Below, piece by piece: positions 55,349 to 61,946 of a stretch of 61,946 bases of DNA. Within the stretch, counting starts at the first letter, position 1, and each line of letters starts with the position of its first letter. Under the pieces are notes generated by a model. It had not been told where the DNA came from. It was given only the letters and a program-made list of their open reading frames with translations, and did not search any database. The stretch lies in contig JAFMCM010000006.1 in assembly GCA_017857755.1 (NCBI GenBank), positions 1-61,946 on the forward strand, written 5' to 3'. The stretch is from Methylophilaceae bacterium (lineage in GTDB: Bacteria; Pseudomonadota; Gammaproteobacteria; Burkholderiales; Methylophilaceae). A program made the position numbers and the translations under genes.

Positions 55349-56479
55349 TTAATCGTTAAGACTAGGGCGCTTCCCGATTAGTATCTTAATATCCAATTTC
55401 TTTTGTGCACGTACAATGCTAAGCGTTGCGCGTTTATTAGGTTCAAGTGCTGCGATTAAATTTAGCATCGTTGCACTATTAATCACAGGCCTATCGTTAA
55501 TGGCAATTAGTATATCGCCTGCTTTTAAACCAGCTTTATCTGCTGGACTTTCTGCTAATATCCCAGCAATCAATGCACCAGAGGCTGTTTTTAGTCCGAA
55601 CGATTCCGCTAGTTCTGTGGTCATGTTTTGCGCTTCCACCCCTACCCATCCACGTGTTACAGAGCCTTCTTTTGCTATCTGCTCTATCACTTGTTTAGCA
55701 ATACTTATTGGAATGGCGAAGCCAATACCCATGCTGCCACCATTGCGCGAATAAATAGCACTATTAATACCAACTAGATTTCCACTTGTATCGATAAGTG
55801 CACCACCAGAATTACCTGGATTAATTGATGCGTCTGTTTGAATGAAGTTTTCATAGGTATTAATACCCAAATGATTGCGCCCAAGTGCACTGACAATTCC
55901 TTGTGTAATGGTTTGACCCACTCCAAAAGGGTTGCCGATGGCTAGAACCACATCACCAACAGCTAACTGATCATTACTTGCAAAAGTAATTGAAGGTAGG
56001 TCTTTTGCCTCTACCTGCAGAAGTGCTAAGTCTGATTCAGGGTCAGCGCCCACAATGGACGCAGATAATTTTCTGCCATCGGCCAGTGCCACTTCTATGG
56101 CATCCGCTGTCTCAATCACATGATTATTGGTTAATATAAGACCATTTTCACTGACAATGACGCCGCTACCAAGGCTGTTATCGTTAGGCTCTTCCTCTTG
56201 GTCGCCAAAAAAATGCTTAAAAAGCTGGTCATCCATGAATTCACGGTGAGGGTTGATGTTTTTGCTGGTGGTGAAAATATTCACAACTGCAGGCATTGCT
56301 TTTTTAGCCGCTTGGCTATAAGAATCTAAAGCACGAGTAGATGGCTGTTTTGTTGCTTGCTTGATTGTGATGGATTTTTGGCTTAAACCGAGCAAGTTGG
56401 GTTTAAATGTCTGTAGAACAAATAATACACCTAAGCAAATGGTGACAGTTTGAGCAAAAATAAGCCATATTTTCCGCAT
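55349..56479 (-). CDS. DegS/HtrA-type membrane-anchored serine protease
   Basis: The 376-residue protein has one N-terminal helix (about residues 5-22) and a trypsin-like domain with the triad in TNNHV (His), DPESDLALL (Asp) and TDASINPGNSGGALID (Ser). A single PDZ domain follows, ending GDILIAINDRPVINS. One PDZ plus an anchor fits DegS/AlgW, the site-1 protease that senses envelope stress and starts RseA-type anti-sigma cleavage. DegP-type proteases have two PDZ domains. The exact substrate is not known. It converges with tatC. Confidence 0.88.
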   Translation of the reverse strand: MRKIWLIFAQTVTICLGVLFVLQTFKPNLLGLSQKSITIKQATKQPSTRALDSYSQAAKKAMPAVVNIFTTSKNINPHREFMDDQLFKHFFGDQEEEPNDNSLGSGVIVSENGLILTNNHVIETADAIEVALADGRKLSASIVGADPESDLALLQVEAKDLPSITFASNDQLAVGDVVLAIGNPFGVGQTITQGIVSALGRNHLGINTYENFIQTDASINPGNSGGALIDTSGNLVGINSAIYSRNGGSMGIGFAIPISIAKQVIEQIAKEGSVTRGWVGVEAQNMTTELAESFGLKTASGALIAGILAESPADKAGLKAGDILIAINDRPVINSATMLNLIAALEPNKRATLSIVRAQKKLDIKILIGKRPSLND

Positions 56480-56564
56480 GATTCTCGTATCGTTCGTGTT
56501 TAATCTAATAATTGTTTAGTATAGGCGAAAATAATTAATTTATTAACAAATAAGGGTAATACTT

Positions 56565-57311
56565 ATGCAGTTAAACGCACTCAAACAATATTTGACACAA
56601 TATTTACAGCCCGAGCGGTTTACTGATTATTGTCTAAATGGATTACAAGTGGAGGGTAAGGCTGAAGTAAATCGGATTGTAACAGGCGTAACAGCAAGTA
56701 TCGCACTGTTAGAACAGGCTAAAGAACAAAAAGCTGATGCAGTATTAGTACACCACGGTTATTTCTGGAAGGGTGAATCACAGTCAATAACTGGCATAAA
56801 GAAAAGACGTTTGAAGTATCTATTAGAAAATGATATGAACCTTTTTGCTTATCATTTGCCACTTGATGGACACCTTGAAATTGGTAACAATGTCATGCTC
56901 GGAAAGGTGTTAGGTTTGGAAATAGCTGGCTGGTTAGATAATCAACATATGATTGCATGGGCGAAGTTAAAGGAAAAGCAATCATTGGGGGGGTTATCTC
57001 AGCAAGTGAGTGAAAGGCTTAATAGGCCAATTCAGCTCGTTGGTAATGCAAATCAAGTGGTTGAAACGGTCGCTTGGTGTACTGGAGCAGCGCAAAGTTA
57101 TATTGAGTATGCCATTGCTGCTGATATCGATGTTTTTATTAGCGGTGAAATTTCTGAACAAACCGTACATCAAGTCAGGGAGTCTAACACTGCTTACATG
57201 TCGGCTGGGCATCACGCAACTGAGCGTTATGGTATAGATGCTTTGGGGACGCATCTTGCCAATAACTTTAGCATTAGTCATATGTTTATTGACATAGATA
57301 ATCCTGTTTAA
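56565..57311 (+). CDS. Nif3-like dinuclear metal protein (YbgI family)
   Basis: The 248-residue product matches the NIF3/YbgI family, formerly annotated as GTP cyclohydrolase 1 type 2. Metal ligands are visible in VLVHHGYFWKG, YHLPLDGHLEIGNN, and the C-terminal SAGHHATERYGIDAL with the conserved GxISE stretch before it (ISGEISEQTVH). The biological role of the family is unresolved. It is divergent from the DegS-like gene and upstream of petABC. Confidence 0.9.
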   Translation: MQLNALKQYLTQYLQPERFTDYCLNGLQVEGKAEVNRIVTGVTASIALLEQAKEQKADAVLVHHGYFWKGESQSITGIKKRRLKYLLENDMNLFAYHLPLDGHLEIGNNVMLGKVLGLEIAGWLDNQHMIAWAKLKEKQSLGGLSQQVSERLNRPIQLVGNANQVVETVAWCTGAAQSYIEYAIAADIDVFISGEISEQTVHQVRESNTAYMSAGHHATERYGIDALGTHLANNFSISHMFIDIDNPV

Positions 57312-57343
57312 TTGATATAAATCATATGGTTAATGATTATTAT

Positions 57344-57372
57344 TTGGCTTTGTTAATTGAAAAATGTATAAT
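57344..57372 (+). promoter_or_regulatory. Predicted promoter of petABC
   Basis: TTGGCT (57344-57349) and a perfect TATAAT (57367-57372) are 17 bp apart, about 58 bp before the petA start. Confidence 0.6.
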
Positions 57373-57430
57373 CCCGATAAATTGTTACTTGTGTTTAATT
57401 TCGCTTTAAAAAGGCGAGTAAAGGAAGTGA

Positions 57431-58084
57431 ATGTCAGTATCAGATTCAGTGGAAGATAAGGCTCTTAAAAACAATGGGTTGTCGTTTCAAACACCATCTC
57501 AAATTGATCAAGAAAAAAGACAGTTTTTAGTAGCGGCTACTGCGGCTGTCGGTGCAGCTGGCGTTGCAGCCGCGGCGGTGCCCTTTGTGGGCAGTATGTT
57601 GCCTAGTGAGCGCGCAAAAGCAGCTGGCGCACCAGTGGAGGTGGATATCAGTGATATCGCACCAGGACAAATTAAAACCGCTGAGTGGCGCGGTAAGCCA
57701 GTTTGGATTATTAATCGAACTGAGGCTATGACAGCTGAGTTGCCTAAGCATAATGACCAGCTTTCTGACCCGAATTGCGAGGTTGCCTCGCAACAACCTG
57801 TTTACTGTCAAAATGCAGACCGCTCTATCAAGCCCAATATTGGTGTTGTTGTTGGTATTTGTACGCACTTGGGTTGTTCACCAACAGCCAAATTGGAGGC
57901 TGGTGGCGATATGGGCTCTGCATGGTCAGGTGGTTTTTATTGCCCTTGTCATGGTTCAAAATTTGATTTAGCTGGACGTGTTTTTAAGGGTTCTCCAGCA
58001 CCAACAAATTTGGTCGTGCCGCCGCATGCTTATATGGATGACAACACAATTGTTATTGGTGTTGATACTGGGATGGAGGCTTAA
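57431..58084 (+). CDS. petA: Ubiquinol-cytochrome c reductase iron-sulfur subunit (Rieske)
   Basis: This is the Rieske subunit of the bc1 complex, passing electrons from ubiquinol to cytochrome c1. The 217-residue protein has an N-terminal signal-anchor: KRQFLVAATAAVGAAGVAAA. The usual twin Arg of the Tat motif is Lys-Arg here. The [2Fe-2S] boxes CTHLGCSP and CPCHGSKFD follow. It starts the petABC operon; petB begins 2 bp after its stop. Confidence 0.95.
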   Translation: MSVSDSVEDKALKNNGLSFQTPSQIDQEKRQFLVAATAAVGAAGVAAAAVPFVGSMLPSERAKAAGAPVEVDISDIAPGQIKTAEWRGKPVWIINRTEAMTAELPKHNDQLSDPNCEVASQQPVYCQNADRSIKPNIGVVVGICTHLGCSPTAKLEAGGDMGSAWSGGFYCPCHGSKFDLAGRVFKGSPAPTNLVVPPHAYMDDNTIVIGVDTGMEA

Positions 58085-58086
58085 TC

Positions 58087-59385
58087 GTGGCTGAGCATAA
58101 ACAAAAAACAAGTACGTCTGCATCTGGGCTTAGAGAATGGGTTGACCGCCGTTTGCCATTGAGTAGTATGGTAAAAGCACATCTAACTGAATACTATGCA
58201 CCTAAGAATTTTAACTTCTGGTATTTTTTTGGGTCGCTGGCTATGTTGCTGCTGGTGATGCAGATTTTAACAGGTATCTTTTTGACGATGCATTATAAGC
58301 CTTCAGCAGCCGAAGCTTTTGCATCAGTTGAGTATATTATGCGCGACGTGTTTGGCGGAAATATTATTCGTTATATGCACTCAACTGGCGCGTCCATGTT
58401 CTTTGTTGTGATTTATATGCATATGTTCCGCGGTGTGATTTATGGCTCTTACAGAACGCCACGAGAGTTAATCTGGCTTTTTGGTGTGGGTATATTTCTG
58501 GCGCTAATGGGGGAGGCCTTTTTTGGATACTTGTTACCATGGGGGCAAATGTCCTACTGGGGTGCGCAAGTAATTACCAGTCTTTTCGGTACTGTACCAT
58601 TTATTGGTCCTGATATTGCTGAGTGGTTACGGGGTGATTACTTAACTGCAGATGCAACCCTAAATCGATTCTTTGCATTCCACGTGATTGCATTACCGTT
58701 GGTATTGCTGGGCTTGGTGATGGTGCATTTGGTGGCGCTTCATGAAGTTGGCTCTAACAATCCAGATGGTATAGAGATAAAAGAGCAAAAAGATAAGGCA
58801 ACTGGTATTCCGCTAGACGGTATCCCATTCCATCCTTATTATACAGTCAAGGACATTGTAGGTGTGGTGGTATTTCTGATGGTGTTTGCTTCGATTGTGT
58901 TCTTTGCACCTGAGATGGGCGGTTATTTTCTGGAGCATAATAATTTCGTTCCTGCTAACCCAATGGTGACGCCAGAGCACATTGCACCCGTATGGTATTT
59001 CACGCCCTATTACTCTATCTTGCGGGCTGTCCCCCCGATTTTAAACTCGCAGTTTCCAGGCGTGGTTGCGATGGGCTTGTCTGTGGTTGTATTTGCTTTC
59101 TTGCCTTGGTTGGATAAAAGCCCTGTTAAATCCATTCGTTATAGGGGTGTGTTGTATAAGCGTTGGCTTGCTGCTTTTGTAGTAAGTTTCGTAATCTTAG
59201 GCTATTTGGGGACTGAGCCTTCAAATATTTGGGGCCAGTTTGGTACTTGGGCGAGTGGTGCCGACCGTGCAACTGTCGTAGCACGAGTTTTTACCGTGAT
59301 TTACTTTTTATTTTTCTTATTGATGCCTTGGTACACTGCGCGCGATAAAACGAAACCTGTTCCAGAAAGGGTGACTTACAAATGA
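58087..59385 (+). CDS. petB: Cytochrome b of the bc1 complex
   Basis: The 432-residue membrane protein begins at a GTG. It carries the paired haem-ligand histidines in helices B and D (VEYIMRDVFGGNIIRYMHSTGASMF and FFAFHVIALPLVLLGLVMVHLVALHEVG, cut here to RYMHSTGASMF and RFFAFHVIALPLV as keys). GYLLPWGQMSYWGA and the PEHIAPVWYF region of the quinol site are also present. It overlaps petC by ATGA. Confidence 0.96.
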   Translation: MAEHKQKTSTSASGLREWVDRRLPLSSMVKAHLTEYYAPKNFNFWYFFGSLAMLLLVMQILTGIFLTMHYKPSAAEAFASVEYIMRDVFGGNIIRYMHSTGASMFFVVIYMHMFRGVIYGSYRTPRELIWLFGVGIFLALMGEAFFGYLLPWGQMSYWGAQVITSLFGTVPFIGPDIAEWLRGDYLTADATLNRFFAFHVIALPLVLLGLVMVHLVALHEVGSNNPDGIEIKEQKDKATGIPLDGIPFHPYYTVKDIVGVVVFLMVFASIVFFAPEMGGYFLEHNNFVPANPMVTPEHIAPVWYFTPYYSILRAVPPILNSQFPGVVAMGLSVVVFAFLPWLDKSPVKSIRYRGVLYKRWLAAFVVSFVILGYLGTEPSNIWGQFGTWASGADRATVVARVFTVIYFLFFLLMPWYTARDKTKPVPERVTYK

Positions 59386-60077
59386 TAAAGAAACTATTCG
59401 TTTTGATTGCGTTTTTACCAATCGTTGCATTTGCTACATCGGGAATAGGCATAGAATCTGCGCCAATTGACGTCTCTGACCAGGCATCATTGCAGCGTGG
59501 TGCGCGGACTTTCATTAATAATTGCTTGAACTGCCATAGTGCTAACTATATGCGTTACAACCGTTTAGTTGATATTGGATTGACAGAGAAAGAAATTAAA
59601 GAAAATCTGCTGTTTGCTGGTGAGAAAGTGGGCGATACCATGCAGGTTGCCATGAACCCAAATGATGCAAAAAAATGGTTTGGTGTAGCTCCGCCTGATT
59701 TGTCAGTTGAGGTGAGGGCGCGAGGGGTTGATTGGATTTACGCTTATCTGCGCGGTTTCTATAAAGATGCATCTACCCCAAGTGGCTGGAACAACATCGT
59801 TTTTAGAAATGTAGCAATGCCGCATGTTCTTTACCAGTTGCAAGGCGAGCAAGTATTAAACGAAGAAACGCAAACTTTAGAGCTTGTTAAGCCAGGTCGG
59901 TTGAATCAGGTTGAGTATGATGCCTTTGTTGCTGATTTGACTAACTATATGGCCTACATGGCAGAGCCAGCAAAAGAGCAACGAAAAAAACTAGGTGTTG
60001 CAGTATTACTGTTTTTAGCCGTATTGCTAGTCTTGGCTAAAAAGCTAAAAGCGGCATACTGGAAAGACATCAAATAA
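59382..60077 (+). CDS. petC: Cytochrome c1 of the bc1 complex
   Basis: The 231-residue protein has a signal peptide (about 1-18, ending VAFA), one haem-c site CLNCHSANYMRYNRL, and the axial-Met region MPHVLYQLQG. A C-terminal membrane anchor (LGVAVLLFLAVLLVLAKKLKAAYW) carries a positive-inside end. It completes the complex III operon. The c4-type cytochrome at 37.5 kb would be a plausible electron acceptor. Confidence 0.95.
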   Translation: MIKKLFVLIAFLPIVAFATSGIGIESAPIDVSDQASLQRGARTFINNCLNCHSANYMRYNRLVDIGLTEKEIKENLLFAGEKVGDTMQVAMNPNDAKKWFGVAPPDLSVEVRARGVDWIYAYLRGFYKDASTPSGWNNIVFRNVAMPHVLYQLQGEQVLNEETQTLELVKPGRLNQVEYDAFVADLTNYMAYMAEPAKEQRKKLGVAVLLFLAVLLVLAKKLKAAYWKDIK

Positions 60078-60137
60078 AAGAAATAAACAGATGTCTTTGT
60101 TCATTCGAGCATAGGCATATTTAAGGGAAGAGTAATT

Positions 60138-60737
60138 ATGATGAAATTATATTCAGGGTCGGTCGATCCTTTTAGTCACCGGTGTCGTATTGTGCTTTTT
60201 GAAAAGGGCATGGATTTCGAAGTGATTGATGTGGATTTAACAAACAAGACAGAAGACCTTGCTGTATTAAATCCGTACGGTGCTGTACCAGTCTTAGTTG
60301 AGCGTGACTTGGTGCTGTCGGAGGCCAATATTATCAATGAATATATAGATGAGCGCTTTCCACATCCGCAGTTAATGCCAGCAGATCCCGTGATGCGCGC
60401 ACGTGCGAGATTGTTTCTTTATAGTTTTGAGCAAGATCTGTTTAGTCATATCAGCGATTTGGAGTCTGCAAATGAAGAAATTGCGAATAAAGCCCGCAAG
60501 ACAGTGCGAGATAACCTTACCCAAATTGTTCCAATTTTTAGCAAACAAAATTATTTATTAGGTGATGAGTATTCGATGCTAGATGTTGCGGTGACACCAT
60601 TGTTATGGCGACTAGAGCATTATGGTATTGATATGCCCAATCAGGCTGCGCCTTTATTAAAATATGCTGAGCGTTTATTTGCTCGTCCCTTATATGCTGA
60701 TGCAATGACGCCATCAGAAAAAGTAATGCGTCGTTAA
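60138..60737 (+). CDS. sspA: Stringent starvation protein A
   Basis: SspA is an RNA polymerase-associated protein with a GST fold that helps in acid tolerance and stationary phase in E. coli. The 199-residue protein shows LYSGSVDPFSHRCRIVLFEKGMDFEVIDVD and the thioredoxin-like domain end NPYGAVPVLVERDLVLSEANIINEYIDERFP. AAGGGAAGAG precedes the start. sspB starts on the last base of its stop. Confidence 0.93.
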   Translation: MMKLYSGSVDPFSHRCRIVLFEKGMDFEVIDVDLTNKTEDLAVLNPYGAVPVLVERDLVLSEANIINEYIDERFPHPQLMPADPVMRARARLFLYSFEQDLFSHISDLESANEEIANKARKTVRDNLTQIVPIFSKQNYLLGDEYSMLDVAVTPLLWRLEHYGIDMPNQAAPLLKYAERLFARPLYADAMTPSEKVMRR

Positions 60738-61186
60738 TGATGAATAGAGAGCTTAGTTCAACAAAACCATATATGGTGCGTGCCATTCATGAATGGTGCG
60801 TTGATAACGAGTTAACACCACACTTATTAGTTGTTGTGAATGCGCAAACCAAAGTACCAAAAGCATTTGTAAAAAACGGCGAAATCGTACTCAATTTAAG
60901 TGATTCAGCGACAAAAGATTTGCACATTGACAACGATGTAATTGTGTTTTCAGCCAGATTTGGTGGCGTCTCACAAAGTTTATATATACCCATGGACGCA
61001 GTCCAAGGCATTTTTGCCCGTGAAAATGGGCAAGGTATGTTTTTTGAGCTGCATGATATTCATTCCACTAAGTTGTTGTCGGCTGAGCAAATTGGTATAG
61101 ATGAGAATGGGTTAAATGAAGATACTAAGCGAGATTCAAAGGTTGAATCAGGAAAAAAACGACCGTCTTTAACAATTGTGAAATAA
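60737..61186 (+). CDS. sspB: ClpXP adaptor SspB
   Basis: SspB tethers ssrA-tagged proteins to ClpXP for degradation. The 149-residue protein has the conserved dimer domain (TKPYMVRAIHEWCVDNELTPHLLVVV, then IVLNLSDSATKDLHIDNDVIVFSARFGG) and a variable charged tail. The tail ends in a short segment with KKRPSLTIVK, which fits the XB motif that binds ClpX. It overlaps sspA by one base. Confidence 0.93.
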   Translation: MMNRELSSTKPYMVRAIHEWCVDNELTPHLLVVVNAQTKVPKAFVKNGEIVLNLSDSATKDLHIDNDVIVFSARFGGVSQSLYIPMDAVQGIFARENGQGMFFELHDIHSTKLLSAEQIGIDENGLNEDTKRDSKVESGKKRPSLTIVK

Positions 61187-61246
61187 GCATACCAAAAAAA
61201 TTAGATTTTTTTTCAAAAAAACTAGCGCAATAATTATAAAAAGTGA

Positions 61247-61252
61247 TATAGT
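61247..61252 (+). promoter_or_regulatory. Possible -10 box for tRNA-Thr(TGT)
   Basis: TATAGT lies 17 bp before the tRNA with a GC-containing discriminator (CACGCC), but no good -35 box is visible. Confidence 0.3.
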
Positions 61253-61269
61253 CACGCCTCAAATTAAAC

Positions 61270-61345
61270 GCCGGATTAGCTCAGATGGTAGAGCAGCGCA
61301 CTTGTAATGCGAAGGTCATCAGTTCGATTCCGATATCCGGCACCA
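61270..61345 (+). tRNA. tRNA-Thr (anticodon TGT)
   Basis: A 76-nt cloverleaf: the acceptor GCCGGAT pairs with ATCCGGC, the anticodon loop is CTTGTAA with TGT, the T-loop is TTCGATT, and CCA is encoded. It is separated from the other three tRNAs by a terminator. Confidence 0.96.
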
Positions 61346-61385
61346 GTTATCTTTTTAAAGAATCATTGCAGAAAACATAAAATAT

Positions 61386-61406
61386 GCCACTTGTAGTGGC
61401 TTTTTT
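61386..61406 (+). terminator. Terminator between tRNA-Thr(TGT) and tRNA-Tyr
   Basis: GCCACT pairs with AGTGGC (61386-61400) and is followed by six Ts. It implies that tRNA-Thr(TGT) is its own unit. Confidence 0.8.
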
Positions 61407-61420
61407 ATGCTTGATTTTGT

Positions 61421-61449
61421 TTGACAGTAGTTTAAAAGTTAAGCATAAT
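61421..61449 (+). promoter_or_regulatory. Strong promoter of the tRNA-Tyr/Gly/Thr-tuf unit
   Basis: A perfect TTGACA (61421-61426), a 17-bp spacer and CATAAT (61444-61449) are followed by the GC-rich discriminator CGCGGG, typical of growth-rate-controlled stable RNA promoters. Confidence 0.85.
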
Positions 61450-61463
61450 CGCGGGTTCGGTTA

Positions 61464-61548
61464 GGAGGGGTGGCCGAGTGGTTAAAGGCGACGGACTGTA
61501 AATCCGTTCTCTCTGAGTACGTAGGTTCGAATCCTACTCCCTCCACCA
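61464..61548 (+). tRNA. tRNA-Tyr (anticodon GTA)
   Basis: An 85-nt class II tRNA with a long variable arm. The acceptor GGAGGGG pairs with TCCCTCC (one G-T), the anticodon is GTA in ACTGTAAAT, and CCA is encoded. Confidence 0.96.
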
Positions 61549-61586
61549 AAAGCTTTACTGCGTAGAGAGGGTTTGAAACAGGGTGT

Positions 61587-61662
61587 GCGGGTGTAGCTCA
61601 GTTGGTAGAGCATTAGTTTTCCAAACTAAATGTCGCGAGTTCGATCCTCGTCGCCCGCTCCA
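61587..61662 (+). tRNA. tRNA-Gly (anticodon TCC)
   Basis: A 76-nt cloverleaf with acceptor GCGGGTG/CGCCCGC, anticodon TCC in the loop TTTCCAA, T-loop TTCGATC, and encoded CCA. Confidence 0.96.
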
Positions 61663-61681
61663 AATTCGGAGATAAGGATTC

Positions 61682-61756
<75 letters not shown>

Positions 61757-61799
61757 CGAGTCGCGCAAAAGTTTGTGGTTAGATGTATTTTGAAAGGTT

Positions 61800-61871
61800 A
61801 AAGTTTTATTAAGTTAAATAAAACTTTTATAAGCAACATAATTAAGTTAATAAAATTTTAGTTAAAACTAA
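61800..61871 (+). promoter_or_regulatory. AT-rich hairpins in the tuf leader
   Basis: AAAGTTTTATT (61800-61810) pairs perfectly with AATAAAACTTT (61817-61827) around a 6-nt loop. A second repeat TTAGTT/AACTAA (61858-61863 with 61866-61871) follows before the tuf ATG. They lie between the last tRNA and tuf, and could serve processing or attenuation. Confidence 0.4.
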
Positions 61872-61891
61872 TTTAAGCAAAGGACTGTAAT

Positions 61892-61946
61892 ATGGCAAAA
61901 GGTAAATTTGAACGGACCAAGCCGCACGTCAACGTGGGAACAATTG
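61892..61946 (+). CDS. tuf: Elongation factor Tu, partial at the right edge
   Basis: Only the first 18 codons are present: MAKGKFERTKPHVNVGTI, the invariant start of bacterial EF-Tu leading into the P-loop. AAAGGA lies upstream of the ATG. The order tRNA-Tyr, tRNA-Gly, tRNA-Thr, tuf is the classic tufB operon layout. EF-Tu delivers aminoacyl-tRNA to the ribosome. Which tuf copy of the genome this is cannot be told from the window. Confidence 0.95.
   Translation, partial: MAKGKFERTKPHVNVGTI

Noticed and set aside
61190-61230. A-run/T-run hairpin after sspB as terminator
   Set aside because: The possible stem is made only of A-T pairs, so it is not a convincing terminator.

Overview
The window looks like a chromosomal segment of an AT-rich methylotrophic betaproteobacterium, most likely of the Methylophilaceae (Methylotenera/Methylophilus type). 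The pointers are gene orders typical of Betaproteobacteria (perM-hda facing purM; ECF sigma-DUF3619-DUF3106-RDD; mlaFEDCB-ABC pair-bolA-murA-his-tat-petABC-sspAB; tRNA-Tyr/Gly/Thr-tuf) together with a 3-hexulose-6-phosphate synthase (Hps), the formaldehyde-fixing enzyme of the ribulose monophosphate (RuMP) cycle. The taxonomic call is inference; no database search was possible. Almost everything is core housekeeping. I see no prophage, insertion sequence, CRISPR array or resistance island.

Layout. 1-5.4 kb: the end of a moaC gene running off the left edge, a divergent bepA-like protease, a fused SoxYZ carrier with a Tat signal, and the peroxide genes ahpC and ahpF, separated by a terminator-like hairpin. 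5.5-9.7 kb (minus strand): msrB, a FAD dehydrogenase, hda and perM. 9.8-15.8 kb (plus): purM, a DUF3108 protein, an RsmB-type methyltransferase, a 5'-nucleotidase, a dicarboxylate/amino-acid symporter and a GNAT protein. 15.9-21.2 kb (minus): an RND pump with its lipoprotein adaptor, directly downstream of ampD, and a small PP0621-type protein. 21.3-23.3 kb: a sigma factor operon. 23.3-28.4 kb: lptFG facing pepA-holC and an unrecognised coiled-coil protein. 28.3-37.3 kb: a lone gcvH, pbpG, topA, ttcA, a pteridine reductase, a MidA-like methyltransferase, trmB and engB. 37.4-38.8 kb: a dihaem cytochrome c4-like protein and an orphan prepilin. 38.9-43.8 kb: the Mla phospholipid transport operon and an ABC-2 exporter. 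43.9-53.5 kb: bolA, grxD, murA and all the his genes except hisZ/hisN, interrupted by hps. 53.5-61.2 kb: HIT protein, tatABC, a DegS-like protease, Nif3-like protein, petABC (cytochrome bc1), sspA and sspB. 61.2 kb to the end: four tRNA genes and the first 18 codons of tuf.

The most unusual object is the hps gene (48999-49859). Its first ~208 residues are a normal Hps TIM barrel with the DxKxxD motif. The reading frame then continues through a Gly/Ser linker, a strongly hydrophobic ~18-residue helix and a 46-residue Ala/Glu/Asp/Thr tail with no basic residue. This would make a normally soluble formaldehyde-fixing enzyme a tail-anchored or membrane-tethered one. The gene has its own predicted promoter, a structured ~100-nt leader and a strong terminator, and it splits the histidine operon between hisC and hisB.

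The genes connect in several ways. The tatABC genes sit near two plausible Tat clients (SoxYZ and the Rieske protein PetA), and petABC with the cytochrome c4-like protein outline a respiratory chain. BolA and the CGFS glutaredoxin GrxD form a known Fe-S pair. LptFG, the Mla genes and BepA all serve the outer membrane. Start codons were reassigned for many genes on the basis of Shine-Dalgarno (SD) spacing and family length; TTG and GTG starts are frequent.
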